NCBI RefSeq assembly: GCF_008831285.2
Contig: NC_045147.1
Location: 3,746,001 to 3,810,000, forward strand
Direction of reading: 5' to 3'
From: Nymphaea colorata
Taxonomy: Eukaryota; Streptophyta; Magnoliopsida; Nymphaeales; Nymphaeaceae
Length of the DNA stretch: 64,000 bases
Shown in pieces: positions 1 through 10,839 of the stretch; positions within the stretch are counted from its first letter, which is position 1; each line of letters starts with the position of its first letter. A model generated the notes under the pieces. It searched no databases and had not been told where the DNA came from. It worked only from the letters and a program-made list of their open reading frames with translations. The position numbers and the translations under genes were made by a program.

Positions 1-28
1 CCTGTTCTATGCCCTTGTCTTCTTCCTC

Positions 29-1124
29 CTAAAAAGTATCCTCAGTCTCACCTACTAAGTACATACGTAGCTTTTTACAAGCATGTCCTAGGCCCCATTT
101 CTCGTTGCATTGAAAGCACAGTCCCTTCCTGCATCGTTCCGTGATCCATTCTAGACTTAGTCGCTTGGCCAACACTTGTTTGTTCCCTGTGCCTTCTCTG
201 AGTGCTAGCTGACCCTCGCGAGATGCTGGCTGGACCTCACGCAAGTTCGTTATGACTGTAAGGTTTCTGTTTGGCAAATTTTTGCTGGTCCTACTCTCCC
301 TCCAACTGTTGAGGAGTCTGCTCGATTTTTCCTCTGTGATTCTTGCCAGCTCGAAAGCTTCTAAGATGCTTTGGGGTCTGGCCGCTTGCACCTCAATGTG
401 ATACTCCTCCTTCAACCCCCCTACGAAGGTGCCAATCAAGGCCTAGACAGGCCACCCACTCACCATATTGCTTACCTCCTCAAATTCTGCTTTATATTCC
501 ATCAGCTTCCCTTTTGGTTTGATTTTAGACAATTCAATGTTATAATCTAAGTAAGCCGAGGGTCTAAATCTCACCTTGAGCGCCTCCATGAATGCCCTCC
601 AAGATGGCTTCCCTTGCTGTGTGATGATCCACCTGTACCAGCGTATCGCTGGTCCCTCCAAGTGAACAGCAGCATGCGAGACCCACTGGTCTGGCGCAAT
701 TTTCTGGCAATCAAAATACTGTTCCACTCTAAATACCCAACTGATGGGATCCTCTCCATTAAACTTGGGGAATTCCATCCTAGGAACCTTCGTATACCCC
801 ATCGTCTCTCCATTGCCTGTCGGCGAGCCTACAGACGCACTGTTGAGAGGCTATGTACCTGTTTTTGGTGGTTCATGCTGAGGCGTGGAAGATTCTAGTT
901 GTCAACAGTGTGATCCTCCTATCTCACCGGGAGTCCTTTTAATGAATTCCCACAAGAACATCATCATCTCCTGTTGTCCTGATCGCATCTCCCTCCCTAT
1001 GTCGCTAAGTCATTGTCCCAGTTCCCTGCCGCTCTTTTCAACGCCTTCCAATCTCCCAGCGATCACGTGACCCTGCCTGCTTGCGCAGAGCTTCCACTGC
1101 AGCCAGCGCTTCTTTGGTGGTCAT
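29..1124 (-). pseudogene. gag of Ty3/gypsy element, broken
   Basis: This would be the retrotransposon capsid/nucleocapsid polyprotein. An ATG at 1122-1124 directly follows the primer-binding site and opens a short frame (MTTKEALAAVEALRKQ...). After several stops the Retrotrans_gag core is readable from 802 to 443 (EFPKFNGEDPISWVFRVEQY, then a GPAIRWYRW motif). A single in-frame TAG at 440-442 replaces what looks like a Gln codon, and the same frame continues to 32 with a zinc knuckle (C-x2-C-x7-H-x-C, starting CFQCNEKWG) and a further TAG at 29-31. The frame is otherwise well kept, so decay is recent to moderate. What follows lies outside the window. Confidence 0.8.
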
Positions 1125-1126
1125 CT

Positions 1127-1140
1127 GGCTCTGATACCAG
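1127..1140 (-). promoter_or_regulatory. Primer-binding site (initiator Met tRNA)
   Basis: The minus strand reads TGGTATCAGAGCC, the standard plant retrotransposon site complementary to the 3' end of tRNA-iMet, one base from the end of the LTR. Confidence 0.85.
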
Positions 1141-1141
1141 A

Positions 1142-1387
1142 TGTTAGCTACTGGCTAATAGAGTTGCGATAAAACTCACACACAACACACTTAACCTAAT
1201 TCACCTCTGAATTAGGGCCCAAAAACTATATCAGCACAAAAGAGGCTCCATGTCATTAAAGCCATAATATCCTAATATAGTATCAATTTCTTTTTATAGG
1301 AGGGAAAATGGGTCGCCTACTCCTAAGACCCAACCCACACCTTATTCATGTGCCCAATACTATTATTACTAGGATCAGAGGCTAACA
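1142..1387 (-). repeat. 5' LTR of the gypsy element at the left edge
   Basis: The segment begins with TGTTAGC and ends with GCTAACA, a perfect 7-base terminal inversion of TG..CA type, and lies directly next to the primer-binding site. On the minus strand it holds a TATAAAAA box at about 1291-1299, which fits U3 at 1300-1387 and R-U5 at 1142-1265. The length of 246 bases is short but possible. The outer boundary (1387) rests only on the inverted termini, since the partner LTR is outside the window. Confidence 0.6.
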
Positions 1388-1998
1388 AACTGTTTAACCA
1401 TCAAAAGTATGGGCACCTAAAAGTAGCCAACCAGATAGGATTATTAGCATCATTATAACCATGCCCCTCAAATGGCTATCAAACTAAAAATTTGCTAGAG
1501 TATGGGCACCTAATAGTCAATATACTAATACATCAAAGAGCAAAAACACCAGTGTAACCAAACCACTGTCAAATTCAACTTCCCATGAATGTATGCTGCA
1601 CATAACCACCAATGCTTCTCTCCCCATGTTAATCTTCTTGTAAGCACTCCATCAAGCTTTGTATAACCTCCAGGATTTACTAGCACCTAGAGACCAGCTT
1701 TAAGAATCCAATTAAGGATCTTTCAGCTATGCTGTTCAAACCACTAGGCACAGTCTAGAATCTAGATAGTGAGTGGAGCTTAGAGACTAGGCAAGACGAG
1801 GTAGGATTAGGCACATTAAGCCGTCTTGATAAATAAGTGGTAAAGAAATAAAATGCAATATTAATTTTTAAAATTAACAATAAAACTGAAAGCATTTGTC
1901 AGTGAAAAATCCTATGGTTATCAACTTATAGAAAGAAAACAAAAGCAGCAATAATCAACTAAGGCTGACCTCTCAGGTCCAAAGTGAAGCCAAACAAG
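1388..1998. other. Intergenic, no gene seen
   Basis: AT-rich sequence without coding potential that I can support. A short stretch at 1743-1830 has CTAGGC-type words resembling the ends of the hAT-like element at 7447-8473, possibly a decayed relative. Confidence 0.4.
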
Positions 1999-2178
1999 CT
2001 TGGCAGCTATGTCACACGGGTACTCCTCCAAAGGAAGAGTACCCGTATGGTACCGGTACGACACCGGTACAGGTACGAGTACGGGGTTGGGTACGCGTAT
2101 GGTGCGCATTGACCGGACCGGGTACGATTAATGCACCAGAGGTCATTTTTTACCTTTTTTGGACACGGTCATTAAGTT

Positions 2179-2364
2179 GTGCAAATTGTTATTGATAATG
2201 CTCCAGTTTGCCAACGAGTAGGGATGAATTTGGCAAGTGATCCCAAATATAGTCACATATTTTGGACTCCTTGTGTGGCACACAGTATAAATCTAGCACT
2301 TAATGTTGTGAAAGAAATTGGAGCACTTATTCTCAAATTCACAACATCAAGAGAAATAAGCTAA
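2179..2364 (+). pseudogene. hAT transposase fragment (DUF659-like region)
   Basis: The translated segment has the block VIDNAP..CQRVGMNL then HIFWTPCVAHSINLAL, which matches the catalytic-core region of plant hAT transposases (DUF659: a TDNA motif, then F-W-T-P-C-x-A-H-x-I-x-L). The fragment is about 60 residues, against 600-800 in a full transposase. It lies between exact hAT termini, which supports the call. It carries no start codon of its own that is likely to be used. Confidence 0.8.
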
Positions 2365-2566
2365 CTAGTAAGCGAGCAGAAGATTTAGTTTATGTCCACT
2401 CCAACCTACATTTACTTTCACGTACTTCAGATAATTATAGGTATTTCTTTCTTTTCGTATCTTTGATATGTATACATAATACATATGTATATTATTATTA
2501 TGTTGGTTGTTTAAAGTTAATATTAACTTAAATCATATTTTGATTTTGTTGCAACTTGTAATTCAG

Positions 2567-2712
2567 GATCATCCAAGTATTGGGATGTTAATCCAAAGGA
2601 CATTGACATGGATCTTGAAGGAGAACATGATTTGCATGCTCTTAATATGGATCTTACAGAACCTGTTGTTCCTTCTAATCTTGATGATGCGACTGAGGAG
2701 AATGAAAATTAA
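2567..2712 (+). pseudogene. hAT transposase, likely C-terminal exon
   Basis: A pyrimidine-rich acceptor ending in ATTCAG at 2561-2566 is followed by an open frame of 48 codons ending in TAA at 2710-2712. It is acidic (DMDLEGEHDLHALNMDL, then ending DDATEENEN), as hAT transposase tails often are. The last part is imperfectly repeated about 53 bases further on (GCGACTGAGGAGAATG at about 2688 and again at about 2741). No homology beyond composition is claimed. Confidence 0.45.
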
Positions 2713-2956
2713 CAAAGCTGATGTATTTTGAATGTTAATTATGCGACTGAGGAGAATGAGAATCAAGGTTGATAAATTTTGGATTATGATTTATGAATAA
2801 GTTATTATGTTTGTAATTTTTGATATATATATGTCCAAATATGTTATTCTGTTTGAAATTTTTTGACATATATACATGTGTGTGTACGGCCGTACCCCCA
2901 TACCCAAGTTTTTTAAAAATGGTCTGTACCCGTACCTATGTGACATAGCTTGGCAG

Positions 2957-3387
2957 TGGCACTAGAAATTTCTAACTTAGGTTGGTCTGTCGATCTGATG
3001 GACCTCTTGTATACCATCGATATACTTATGCCATTTTGGGGTAAAAATGTATAGGTTGTCATGACTAATTAACCGCTTGCACTTGAATTTTGGTCATGTA
3101 AATATTTTTTACATGTTCAGGCTTATGTTCAATACTAATATGTTTCTATTATTACTTTGTTATCCAAATAAGCACCTAAAGTTATAAAATAATTTACAAA
3201 CAATGGAAAATATTGAAAATTTTAATACCATTTACTTTTAATAAAGAAATAACTTTAAATAGAGAGCTTTCCCAAATCCACATTTTTGCTGGTCAGTCTC
3301 TTTACAATTAGACCTTTCTTTTAGGTGTGAGTCGTGTGACTGTGAAGACAACATGTGGACAAAAAGAGTGTGCAAGACATGTAAAAT
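2957..3387. other. Intergenic, no gene seen
   Basis: AT-rich spacer between the hAT element and the copia LTR. One open frame (3327-3551) runs across the LTR boundary and is judged accidental. Confidence 0.4.
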
Positions 3388-3745
3388 TGTTGAGATATCT
3401 TCCTAAAAAATGTGATTTTGTGATTTTTTTAAGAGATGACTTCTTTAGTAAGGCTGAAATTGTTAAGTTTGTACAATATGGATCGGGTCACCCAGACCCG
3501 ACCCATTTGATCCACACACCCAACACATCATGGGTGGTGGCATACTTGTAAATCTTAATGTTATTTTGTGTATTTTATGATGTACCCTAAATCGTGATTA
3601 GTATATAATGATAACAAGAGGCAGACGTCATTTGTTGCTGCTCTCTTTCATCTCTCTCTTGCTTGGACGTGCAACCCACTTCTCTCTTCCTCCTCTTGCA
3701 TCTAACTTCATTCGGTGATTTGGTATTAGATATCAAAATCTTACA
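3388..3745 (+). repeat. 5' LTR of truncated copia element
   Basis: Begins TGTTGAGATATC, a common copia LTR start, and ends CTTACA right before the primer-binding site. A TATATAAT box at 3602-3609 fits the LTR promoter. Length is 358 bases. The left boundary is inferred from the TG start only. Confidence 0.6.
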
Positions 3746-3760
3746 TGGTATCAGAGCAGG
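3746..3760 (+). promoter_or_regulatory. Primer-binding site (initiator Met tRNA)
   Basis: TGGTATCAGAGCAGG follows the LTR end without a gap. Confidence 0.85.
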
Positions 3761-3948
3761 GTTTTGTTACTGAGAATGTCCGGCAAGAATCTCTAATTTC
3801 TGCCCTAATCTTTGTTTCTTTTCTGCCCTAATCCCCAAATTTTTGCCCTAACCCTAATCCCCAAATTTTCTGCCCTAACCCTACCGTCGGCCACCTAACC
3901 CTAATCTCAAAATTTCTATTTTCCCCCTATTTTTTTATTATTGCATCT

Positions 3949-4614
3949 ATGGATCCCCACCGCAATTCCCGCATCTTATCGTCCAATTTCTTCTCCCAAC
4001 TTATCTCACAAAAGCCAAATCATACCAATTATTTGACATGGAAACGTCAAATAGTCTTGTTCATCAAAAGTCACCGTCTCTATGGACATCTCAATGGCAC
4101 CACACCTGCGCCACCTGAATGGATTATGTGAGAGGTGAAGAATGCTGCAGGGCAAGTTCAAGAGACCATTGCAGAAATCAATCCTGAATATGAGATGTGG
4201 ATGACTCATGATCAACCTCTCGTTGCTTATATCACCTCCACACTATCAGAGGAAGATTTGGTGGGTGTTGATGATGATCTTTCAGCATTTGAGTTGTGGA
4301 ATGTACTTGCAACCACGTATTCTCAAGTATCAGAAGCGAGATTTCTACAACTCAAGAGGCAATTTCAAGATATCAAGCGAGACACACGTTCAGTCTTGGA
4401 ATATATACATGAGATCAAAAATGTCAACGATCAGCTTGCCATCATAGGGCATCCAGTCAGCGACAAGGACAAGGTACAACAGGCTTTGAGTGGATTGGGG
4501 TTAGAATTTGATGTTTTCTACACTGCTTTAGAGGTATTGTCTATTCTTTCCTCTTTTTTATCACTGTTTGCACTTTTCCTTAGTAAAGTCTGGAACATAT
4601 CCGACGACCACTAA
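3949..4614 (+). pseudogene. copia gag (UBN2-type), with in-frame stop and lost 3' end
   Basis: The ATG at 3949 opens MDPHRNSRILSSNFFSQL, followed by the typical copia gag opening (NYLTWKRQIVLFIKSHRLYG). A TGA at 4129-4131 interrupts the frame, which then continues in the same frame through the UBN2 block (LSAFELWNVLATTYSQVSEA, LKRQFQDIKRDTRSVLEYIH, LSGLGLEFDVFY). Coding similarity stops near 4540, before the zinc knuckle would appear, so the nucleocapsid part is lost. It would have formed the virus-like particle shell. Confidence 0.85.
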
Positions 4615-4619
4615 GTATC

Positions 4620-5307
4620 AAATTTTCAAGATGTGTTGTCAACCTGTGCTTAACATACTCCTTTCCTCAAGTCATGTCAACACCAAGGGCCCTTGCCCTC
4701 CTGGACAATCTTTTTTCACGTCGGGTCTCTCACCCTATCTGCCTCAGCGAGCAGCTCTCCCGGCTTTTCTGCTCCTAACACCCAGATACCATCTTCGAAA
4801 CGTGTGATCTCCATCTGGCCAACACCAACGCGGTCACTTGAACTAGTGTCCAACGAACATGCCTAAACCATGGGGCACCAAACAAGCCAACGTTTTTCAA
4901 AACCACTTGTTGATTATCTTTGCAGTGTTCTCATCTTTCAAGTTCAGTCCGAGAAATCGTCTGCTCTGATACCTTATGATCTTCTTTAATATTTACACAT
5001 GTTTTAATCATGTGTCTCCTTATTCTTTAATGATTATGTCTAATCACATTAGTATCATGAGGTGTTCAAGTATGATAATTGACCCATCCAAGAGCTTGCG
5101 CTTGAGATGGCATTTATGCTTGATTGTATTGGGGTTTGCAGACTAAATGTGTACAGTACAAAGAGACAGAGAGAAGGAGCAATAGAGGAATCAGGGAGAG
5201 AGAGGGAGAGGGAAGGAGAGAGAAAATGGAAAAATCTGGGCCACCCATCTAAGATGGATGGCATGGATTTGATGTCCTTGAATGTATACTCAATGTTAGC
5301 ATTCAGG

Positions 5308-5309
<2 letters not shown>
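4620..5309. other. Spacer; possible second retroelement leader on minus strand
   Basis: No gene seen. At 4961-4973 the minus strand reads GGTATCAGAGCAG, like a primer-binding site, but no LTR or gag can be matched to it, so it is only noted. The stretch 5160-5225 is purine-rich (GAGAGAG). Confidence 0.35.

Positions 5310-5385
<76 letters not shown>
5310..5385. repeat. Compound microsatellite (AT)n(GT)n
   Basis: About 17 AT units (5310-5344) followed by about 20 GT units (5345-5385). Pure, so probably polymorphic. Confidence 0.95.
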
Positions 5386-5386
<1 letters not shown>

Positions 5387-5504
5387 ACGATTCAATCCTG
5401 CTGGATGGCTAGGATTTAAATATTTGTCACCAAAAAACATATATATGGACGATTCAGTCCTGCTGGATGGCTAGGATTTAAATATTTGTCACTAAAAAAC
5501 AATC
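5385..5504. repeat. 62-bp tandem duplication
   Basis: Two nearly identical copies start with GGACGATTCARTCCTGCTGG at 5385 and 5447. They directly follow the microsatellite, and the copies are joined by a short ATATAT run. Confidence 0.9.
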
Positions 5505-7438
5505 ACTACATTGACATTAGCAATGGCTTATGGTATAATGATGGTTTATGGTGGCTTTAGCATGATTTATGGTCCTTTTTATGACTAAGTTTTAAATTTT
5601 AGCCATCTAGCAGCTACCTGGCATCAGGCATCATTGACTTTTCCTTTATATATATATAAGCAAACAAACATGCACATATGTTCATTATTTATAATCATCA
5701 AATATAAATTTCTAAACAAAAAATAGTAAATTATATAAAAAATACAAAGTATGAGTGCCCAAACTGTGTCCCATACAGGCAAACTAGTTCTAGCTGTGTC
5801 GACATGGGTGCAGCGCCCTTGTAAGTGTGTCCATGTGAGGAATAATTATAAACTTATATAAAGAAGAGAAATTGATTATATCACAAAAATAAAATAATTT
5901 AGTGTTTATTCAATACAATCAAAAGTCGAGACAATGATATGAAGAAAGAAAGAGTCATGGTGCCATCAGCCTGTTAGTTATAAGAGAAGTGGGATAGATA
6001 AGTGACCTAGGCAATTGAACCTCCAAAGGATGAGGCCCTAGCACTTGTTTTATGAAAGTGAACAAGGTGTAACATCAAAGGAAAAAACAAGAACGATGAG
6101 GAAGGAAGCAGGCAACTGACATTTTTTCAGTTCAATAATTCTCTGTCCTTGTATTGCCATCAAAGGTTCTTCTATTCCATTAGTTGGTTTGTTATTTCGC
6201 TAACTGGTTGATGTTCTTCCCCTCAAAACAAATGTATTTGGCCAACATATATGTTCCTTCATCGTCCACCATTGGCAGTTTTTTATTTTTCATGTATTAG
6301 ATTCTAGTCCAATTTATTCTCTCAGTATTTGCCTTAGAAGAAATATCTTGTTGAGAATATGTTCGGTAATCAGTGTGTAGTCTAACTTAGAAACATTTTA
6401 CAAATTCAAAATTCATAGTGCATACAACCTCACAAACTACAGTCTATGAAATTATGCAATACAATATGTGCACATTTTTGGTAATTCTATAGTATATATT
6501 TTCGTTGTATATGTTTTACAAGCCATTTAGCATGTCTTTAACTTATCCACACATTATCTTTTGCTGACCAATTTTAGCTTTTTGCTATTTTATTTTTATC
6601 TAACCTTAGAATCTTTTATGTTTTTGAAAAATCCAGAGCTTTTTAAAGAAAACCAACTCTATCAAAAAGTACCTGAAAATACCTCAGCTATAAAAACTTG
6701 AGAATGATATTCATGACAACTGTTGAAACTTGATGAGGATGAAGAGAAAGCAGATTGGCTCAAAAGAAACAGAAGGTCATGTATTGAATAAGGAAATGAC
6801 CTTAATGACAAGAACTTGCATCACTATCTAGGGATTAGTTTTGCTTTTTTATGTGATAACTTGTAGATATGTGCCTTACTTTTTAACATGTTAAACATTG
6901 AGTCTCATTTAATTTTCTTTTTCAAATGTCATAATGGTTTTACTTATCGTCCCAATTTGCGCCAATATACTTTCTTTCAACTCATGTATTAGAATGGATA
7001 GTTCAAATGACCTCACATTACAGTATTACATAAGGATCATAAGCACTGACATGTTGTCGTAGTCTCATAGCTCCTAAGTACATTACTTTTGCTCACATAC
7101 CCATGCCTGCACAGCAAAACTCAAACACCGGTATCTTTCACAGCCTAGGTACACCTAGATCTGGATGCAGTAAATCCACATCCAACTCATCTTATTTATG
7201 CAAAACTTTAAAGGTTCTGCTATGGTAAATCATAAAAGCCCAAAATCTTGTTCTTCCCCTCTTCTTCCTTCACCTGCAGCAGAATACAACAAACTGCACA
7301 AGTGTCAAACAATCAACAACTAACTCCCCTGTCAGAAAATTGTCTTTTAGCAAGGTACCTAATGGTTGTCGTTCTTTTATTTTTCTTTATTGTTTCACTT
7401 CAATGCTTGATTTCAGTTTTTTCTTCAACAATAATTAA
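5505..7438. other. Intergenic, no gene seen
   Basis: AT-rich sequence without recognisable coding regions, LTRs or terminal repeats. It may be intronic if the Pur-alpha gene extends leftwards past the window. Confidence 0.35.
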
Positions 7439-7446
7439 GTATTTTG

Positions 7447-8473
7447 CTACGTTTTCAAGGTGCCCAGGCAGCCAGGGAACGCCTACCACCTAGGCAGGCC
7501 TAGGTGAGGCCTAGGCAAGAAAGGTGACCAATCTTTTTGTTTTTAATTTTTTTAGTTATGTTAATATATGTCAAGTTATTTTGATTAACTATTACTAATA
7601 TTTGTAATGTAGAGACTAATAATATAACAAGCATAATCAACTTAAACAATAAAAAATTAATTGTTTACTTCATTGAATATTTAAAATCAATAGAAGAAGT
7701 TTAACATCACTCATTAAATGTAATCTAATATAAGAAAACTAAATCTAATCCCTAGAAGAAGGAATATAATAAAAAAGACTAACAATAAATAATAGTATAC
7801 ATATGAGTACACAACAGTAACAATATATATAAGTATATAACCATACTAACGTATACATATAAATATATAATAGGTATCACAATACAACATATTATATAAC
7901 AGGCTAAAAGTATATACATATAATAGGTTGAAGAAGACTATATATCAGGTATAACAGACTGTAAATAACAGTATATACATATAACACGTATTACAATACG
8001 TATAACAGGAATTAACAAATTGTATTACAATACAATTTAACATAATAATATATACATATAAGTTTATAACAGGCATAACAAATTAACAATACATAAAACT
8101 ATTTAATATAAGTACATCACATAACCATACTAATGTGAGGTATCCCAATACTGTATAATAGACTAAGTGACTAACAGTATATACATATTACAGTATATAT
8201 GTAACAGCATATTCAACATAACAATACATCAAAATATGTAATCAATACAACATAAAATACATAACAATATATACTCAATTAAGAAACTTTAATTGAAAGA
8301 AAAGTAGCTTTTCACTTTACCATGGACTAGGCATGTTGAAGCTTAAGCCAGCCTAGGCGAGCTTAGATGCCAGCCTAGGTGCCAACACCTATCCCATTGC
8401 CTAAGTAGTGGACTTAGGCAACGGGTGTGGACTCACGCTTAGTCCGTGCTTAGGCAAGGCCTTAACAACATAG
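7447..8473. mobile_element. Non-autonomous hAT-type element, AT-rich core
   Basis: Ends are CTACGTTTTCAAGG (7447) and, on the other strand, CTATGTTGTTAAGG (from 8473), matching at 11 of 14 bases. The flanks are GTATTTTG (7439-7446) and ATATTTTG (8474-8481), matching at 7 of 8 bases as expected of an aged 8-base target duplication. Subterminal regions are dense in CCTAGGC/GCCTAAG words. The interior (about 7560-8290) is very AT-rich with recurring TATACATATAA and AACAG words and no transposase. Non-autonomous hAT is the best reading, less sure than for the element at 2007. Confidence 0.65.
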
Positions 8474-8481
8474 ATATTTTG

Positions 8482-9033
8482 TTATTTTCTAGAAGTTACA
8501 AGAAATAGTTTGGCTTTCCTCCTTTGTTGTTTCAACACCCTCTTTTCTTCATTGTCATTCAGTTTTGCCATTTTTCCCTCCTTACTCTTTTGCATAATGG
8601 GTTATTCATTATTTTATATAATAATATATCATTCATGATATTTGCCTTTAGCACAATTTGATTTTTATAAAAAAAAAAAATCTACCATGTTTTCCATTCA
8701 GGTGTGAACTTAAGTTTTTTGTTCAGCCTTCTTTTTTTTTTTCTTTTCCTGCTCTTAACTCTGTCATATTATTTTTATTTGATTGCAGAGTGCTCGATTC
8801 TGTTTGGACCTTTTCTTCTGTTTGGCGCTCTTTTAAAGGTTAACTGCTAAATGCTTTGTTAAATAATTTCAAATTGCACGACAACAGTTTGCTGCTCTGC
8901 TGGTTTTACTGTTTCCTGGCAGTCATGTTTATCTCTCTGAATGACGAGAATGAGTACATGGAGGAGCTAGGATCACCATGATACTTTTATTATGCATATG
9001 AATAGCTTTCCAATCTCTAATTGCAACATATAA

Positions 9034-9079
<46 letters not shown>

Positions 9080-10415
9080 CTAGGTGCCCCTTGTACCCTT
9101 GGCTTTTGAAATTATCGTGTTGTATGTTTCATGCTCACACCTATTTGACTAGGCACAGTTCTTGATGGACTGAAGATCTATTTGATTAATTTTCCATAAT
9201 GTCTTCTGTGTCTGTCCTTATGTACCATCAAATGTATGACAATAACTTATTGTAAGTTTAGACAACAGCAACAAAATAAGACCCAATTCTAAGGAACAAA
9301 ATGGTCGGGTTATGGAAAATTGGAAAGACATAATAAATCTCCAACATTGAAGAAGAGAAGGATCCACCATCATTGCCACATAATAATGTTTTATGTCTTT
9401 TATCACTTTTAACACTTGAAACAGTCCGCTTCCATGTCTCCTTAATTTTATTTTAATCAACTGGCTTGGACCAACTTAGACCAATTATTCTCAACTAACG
9501 CTTTTCTTAGGTTTTAGGTCCTTGACTCACTTGTGTGGCTTCCCATTTTGGAAAATCAAGGATACCATAAGTTGTAGAAGTCCCACTGACTGACATGATA
9601 AATTAAATAGGAAAGTGGAAGGGGGCAAGGAAATGAGAAGATATACATACAAGGAGTTTCTGAAAATAGTAGGTCACAACTATCACAATTCATGTTTAAT
9701 AACCTATAGTTGTTTCTCTCGCTGTTATATCAACTAAATCCATCACTTTAACATGTTAGCATACTTTTAGATGCTCACTAACATAACATCTCTTCAAGTT
9801 TTGGCTGCATTACGAAAAAAAGTACCGTTTCGTAGCTCTAGCAGTACTTAGGTTGGCATCTTTTCTGGATACAATGACTATCTTGGAACTTGAGATAACC
9901 TTAGGATGAACCAAGTACGGGAATCAATACCACTGCTCATCCCTCTCATTTGGATAAGTAGGCGCATATAAGCATCGCTAGGACAACAATTGAAAATGCT
10001 CATCCGCAAGCTTCAGGCTAAGAGGCATCTCTATAGCTCAAAATATTATTGAAATGAGAAGAAAAAGTTTTTCGTTCTTGTAGCTTGTCGTGATGAAACT
10101 ACTGCAAATATGCAGACATTTTAGATTTGTCTTTAAATATAAACAAGTAAAAGAAGACATCCAAAGCTACAAATATCATGCTCTACCTATTGTTTTCGAC
10201 AAAGTTAAAATAGGTATTGAAGACGCATGTCAATAAGAGCGATCCAAAAGAAACGGAAGAGATTTAAAGATCAACACCAACAAACATGCACAGAGGATCT
10301 GCAGAAATATTCAAGAGCAACCAACAACCAAGGAGGACTGCCACAAACGTGTTCAGGAAAACGGAATCTACCGAACAGAGGGAGCACAAATGCAAATAAA
10401 AGATCGTGACCTTAC
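8482..10415. other. Non-coding; probably intron of the Pur-alpha gene
   Basis: No further Pur-alpha exon could be found on the minus strand here, and no other gene is supported. Because a good splice donor lies at 10411-10415 (minus strand GTAAG), this stretch is likely intronic if the gene is intact. Confidence 0.4.
9034..9077. repeat. Microsatellite (TA)n(TG)n
   Basis: Compound dinucleotide run, TA to about 9047 then TG to 9077, the same composition as the one at 5310. Confidence 0.95.
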
Positions 10416-10839
10416 CTTCAAAAATCGACCTCTTTTGTTCTCTCCGATGTCAAAGTAGAAAACCTACAGGTAATCAATGAAAAATTTCATCAGCACGCAT
10501 CGTTCTTTTTGTTCAGCAAATCAAATCTAGAATTATTTTCAACCCCTAAAGATTGAGAGACACAAATAAGAAGGATAGGAGGAGGACTTTGGTGTCCAGG
10601 TGCAACTCCTTGCTAAAGACCTCCTGCTCGTCGGAATTGACGTAGTAATTGAAGAGATCTAGGAAGTAGACAATGCCGTTGACGGGGACGATGATGGTGG
10701 ACCTGGTAGCGGAAGTCTTCTCCGAGATTTTAAGGTAACGACCGCGAGGGTTCTCCTTGAGATCGAAGTAGAAAAGCTTGTGCTCCACCTGCAGCGTCTT
10801 TGACAAAAGCTCCACATCGTTCCCACCCGAACTCTCCAT
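10416..10839 (-). CDS. PURA1: Pur-alpha-type single-stranded nucleic acid binding protein, exons 1-2 (partial)
   Basis: Plant Pur-alpha binds purine-rich single-stranded DNA and RNA and acts as a transcription factor on promoters with telo-box or purine motifs. Exon 1 (10839-10588, ATG at 10839) encodes MESSGGNDVELLSKTLQVEH then the PUR repeat core (LFYFDLKENPRGRYLKISEK, TRSTIIVP, FLDLFNYYVNSDEQEVFSKE). A 124-base intron (donor GTCCTC, acceptor CTGTAG) leads to exon 2 (10463-10416): VFYFDIGENKRGRFLK, the start of the second PUR repeat, ending at donor GTAAGG. Both junctions are phase 0 and the sequence is strongly conserved without lesions. The rest (about 180-200 residues in plant homologues) was not found in the 10.4 kb to the left. 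The gene either has a very long intron past the edge or is truncated. Confidence 0.9.

Larger units (their letters stand above)
1..1387 (-). mobile_element. Ty3/gypsy retrotransposon, 5' part, cut by window edge
   Basis: Read on the minus strand the order is LTR (1387 to 1142), a primer-binding site matching the 3' end of initiator Met tRNA, a gag start just after it, and a gag reading frame that reaches the left edge. Protease, reverse transcriptase and integrase would lie outside the window. The gag frame is broken by several stops, so this is a dead copy. Assignment to Ty3/gypsy rests on the gag type (Retrotrans_gag-like core and zinc knuckle) and is fairly safe; the lineage is not resolved. 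Confidence 0.8.
2007..2948 (+). mobile_element. Deleted hAT-superfamily DNA transposon with 8-bp target duplication
   Basis: The element is bounded by an exact 10-base terminal inverted repeat, CTATGTCACA at 2007 and TGTGACATAG ending at 2948, and flanked by a perfect 8-base direct repeat CTTGGCAG (1999-2006 and 2949-2956). Eight-base duplications are the mark of hAT integration. Both subterminal regions are rich in GTACC/GGTAC words. Inside are two plus-strand pieces of a hAT transposase. At 942 bases it is far shorter than autonomous hAT elements (usually 2.5-4 kb), so it is an internally deleted, non-autonomous copy. Confidence 0.9.
3388..4620 (+). mobile_element. Ty1/copia retrotransposon fragment: 5' LTR, leader and gag only
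   Basis: In order: an LTR-like segment (3388-3745), a tRNA-iMet primer-binding site (3746-3760), a leader with repeated CCCTAA/CCAAAT words, and a copia gag (3949 to about 4540). After the gag the sequence loses coding character near 4540 and no protease, integrase or RT follows. The element is therefore truncated on the 3' side. No second LTR was found. Confidence 0.75.

Noticed and set aside
4961-4973. GGTATCAGAGCAG on the minus strand as start of a further copia element
   Set aside because: Three odd bases lie between it and a possible LTR start, and neither LTR partner nor coding sequence was found.
5107-5412. Frame ending in Ile-Tyr and Cys-Val repeats
   Set aside because: Translation of the (AT)n(GT)n microsatellite.
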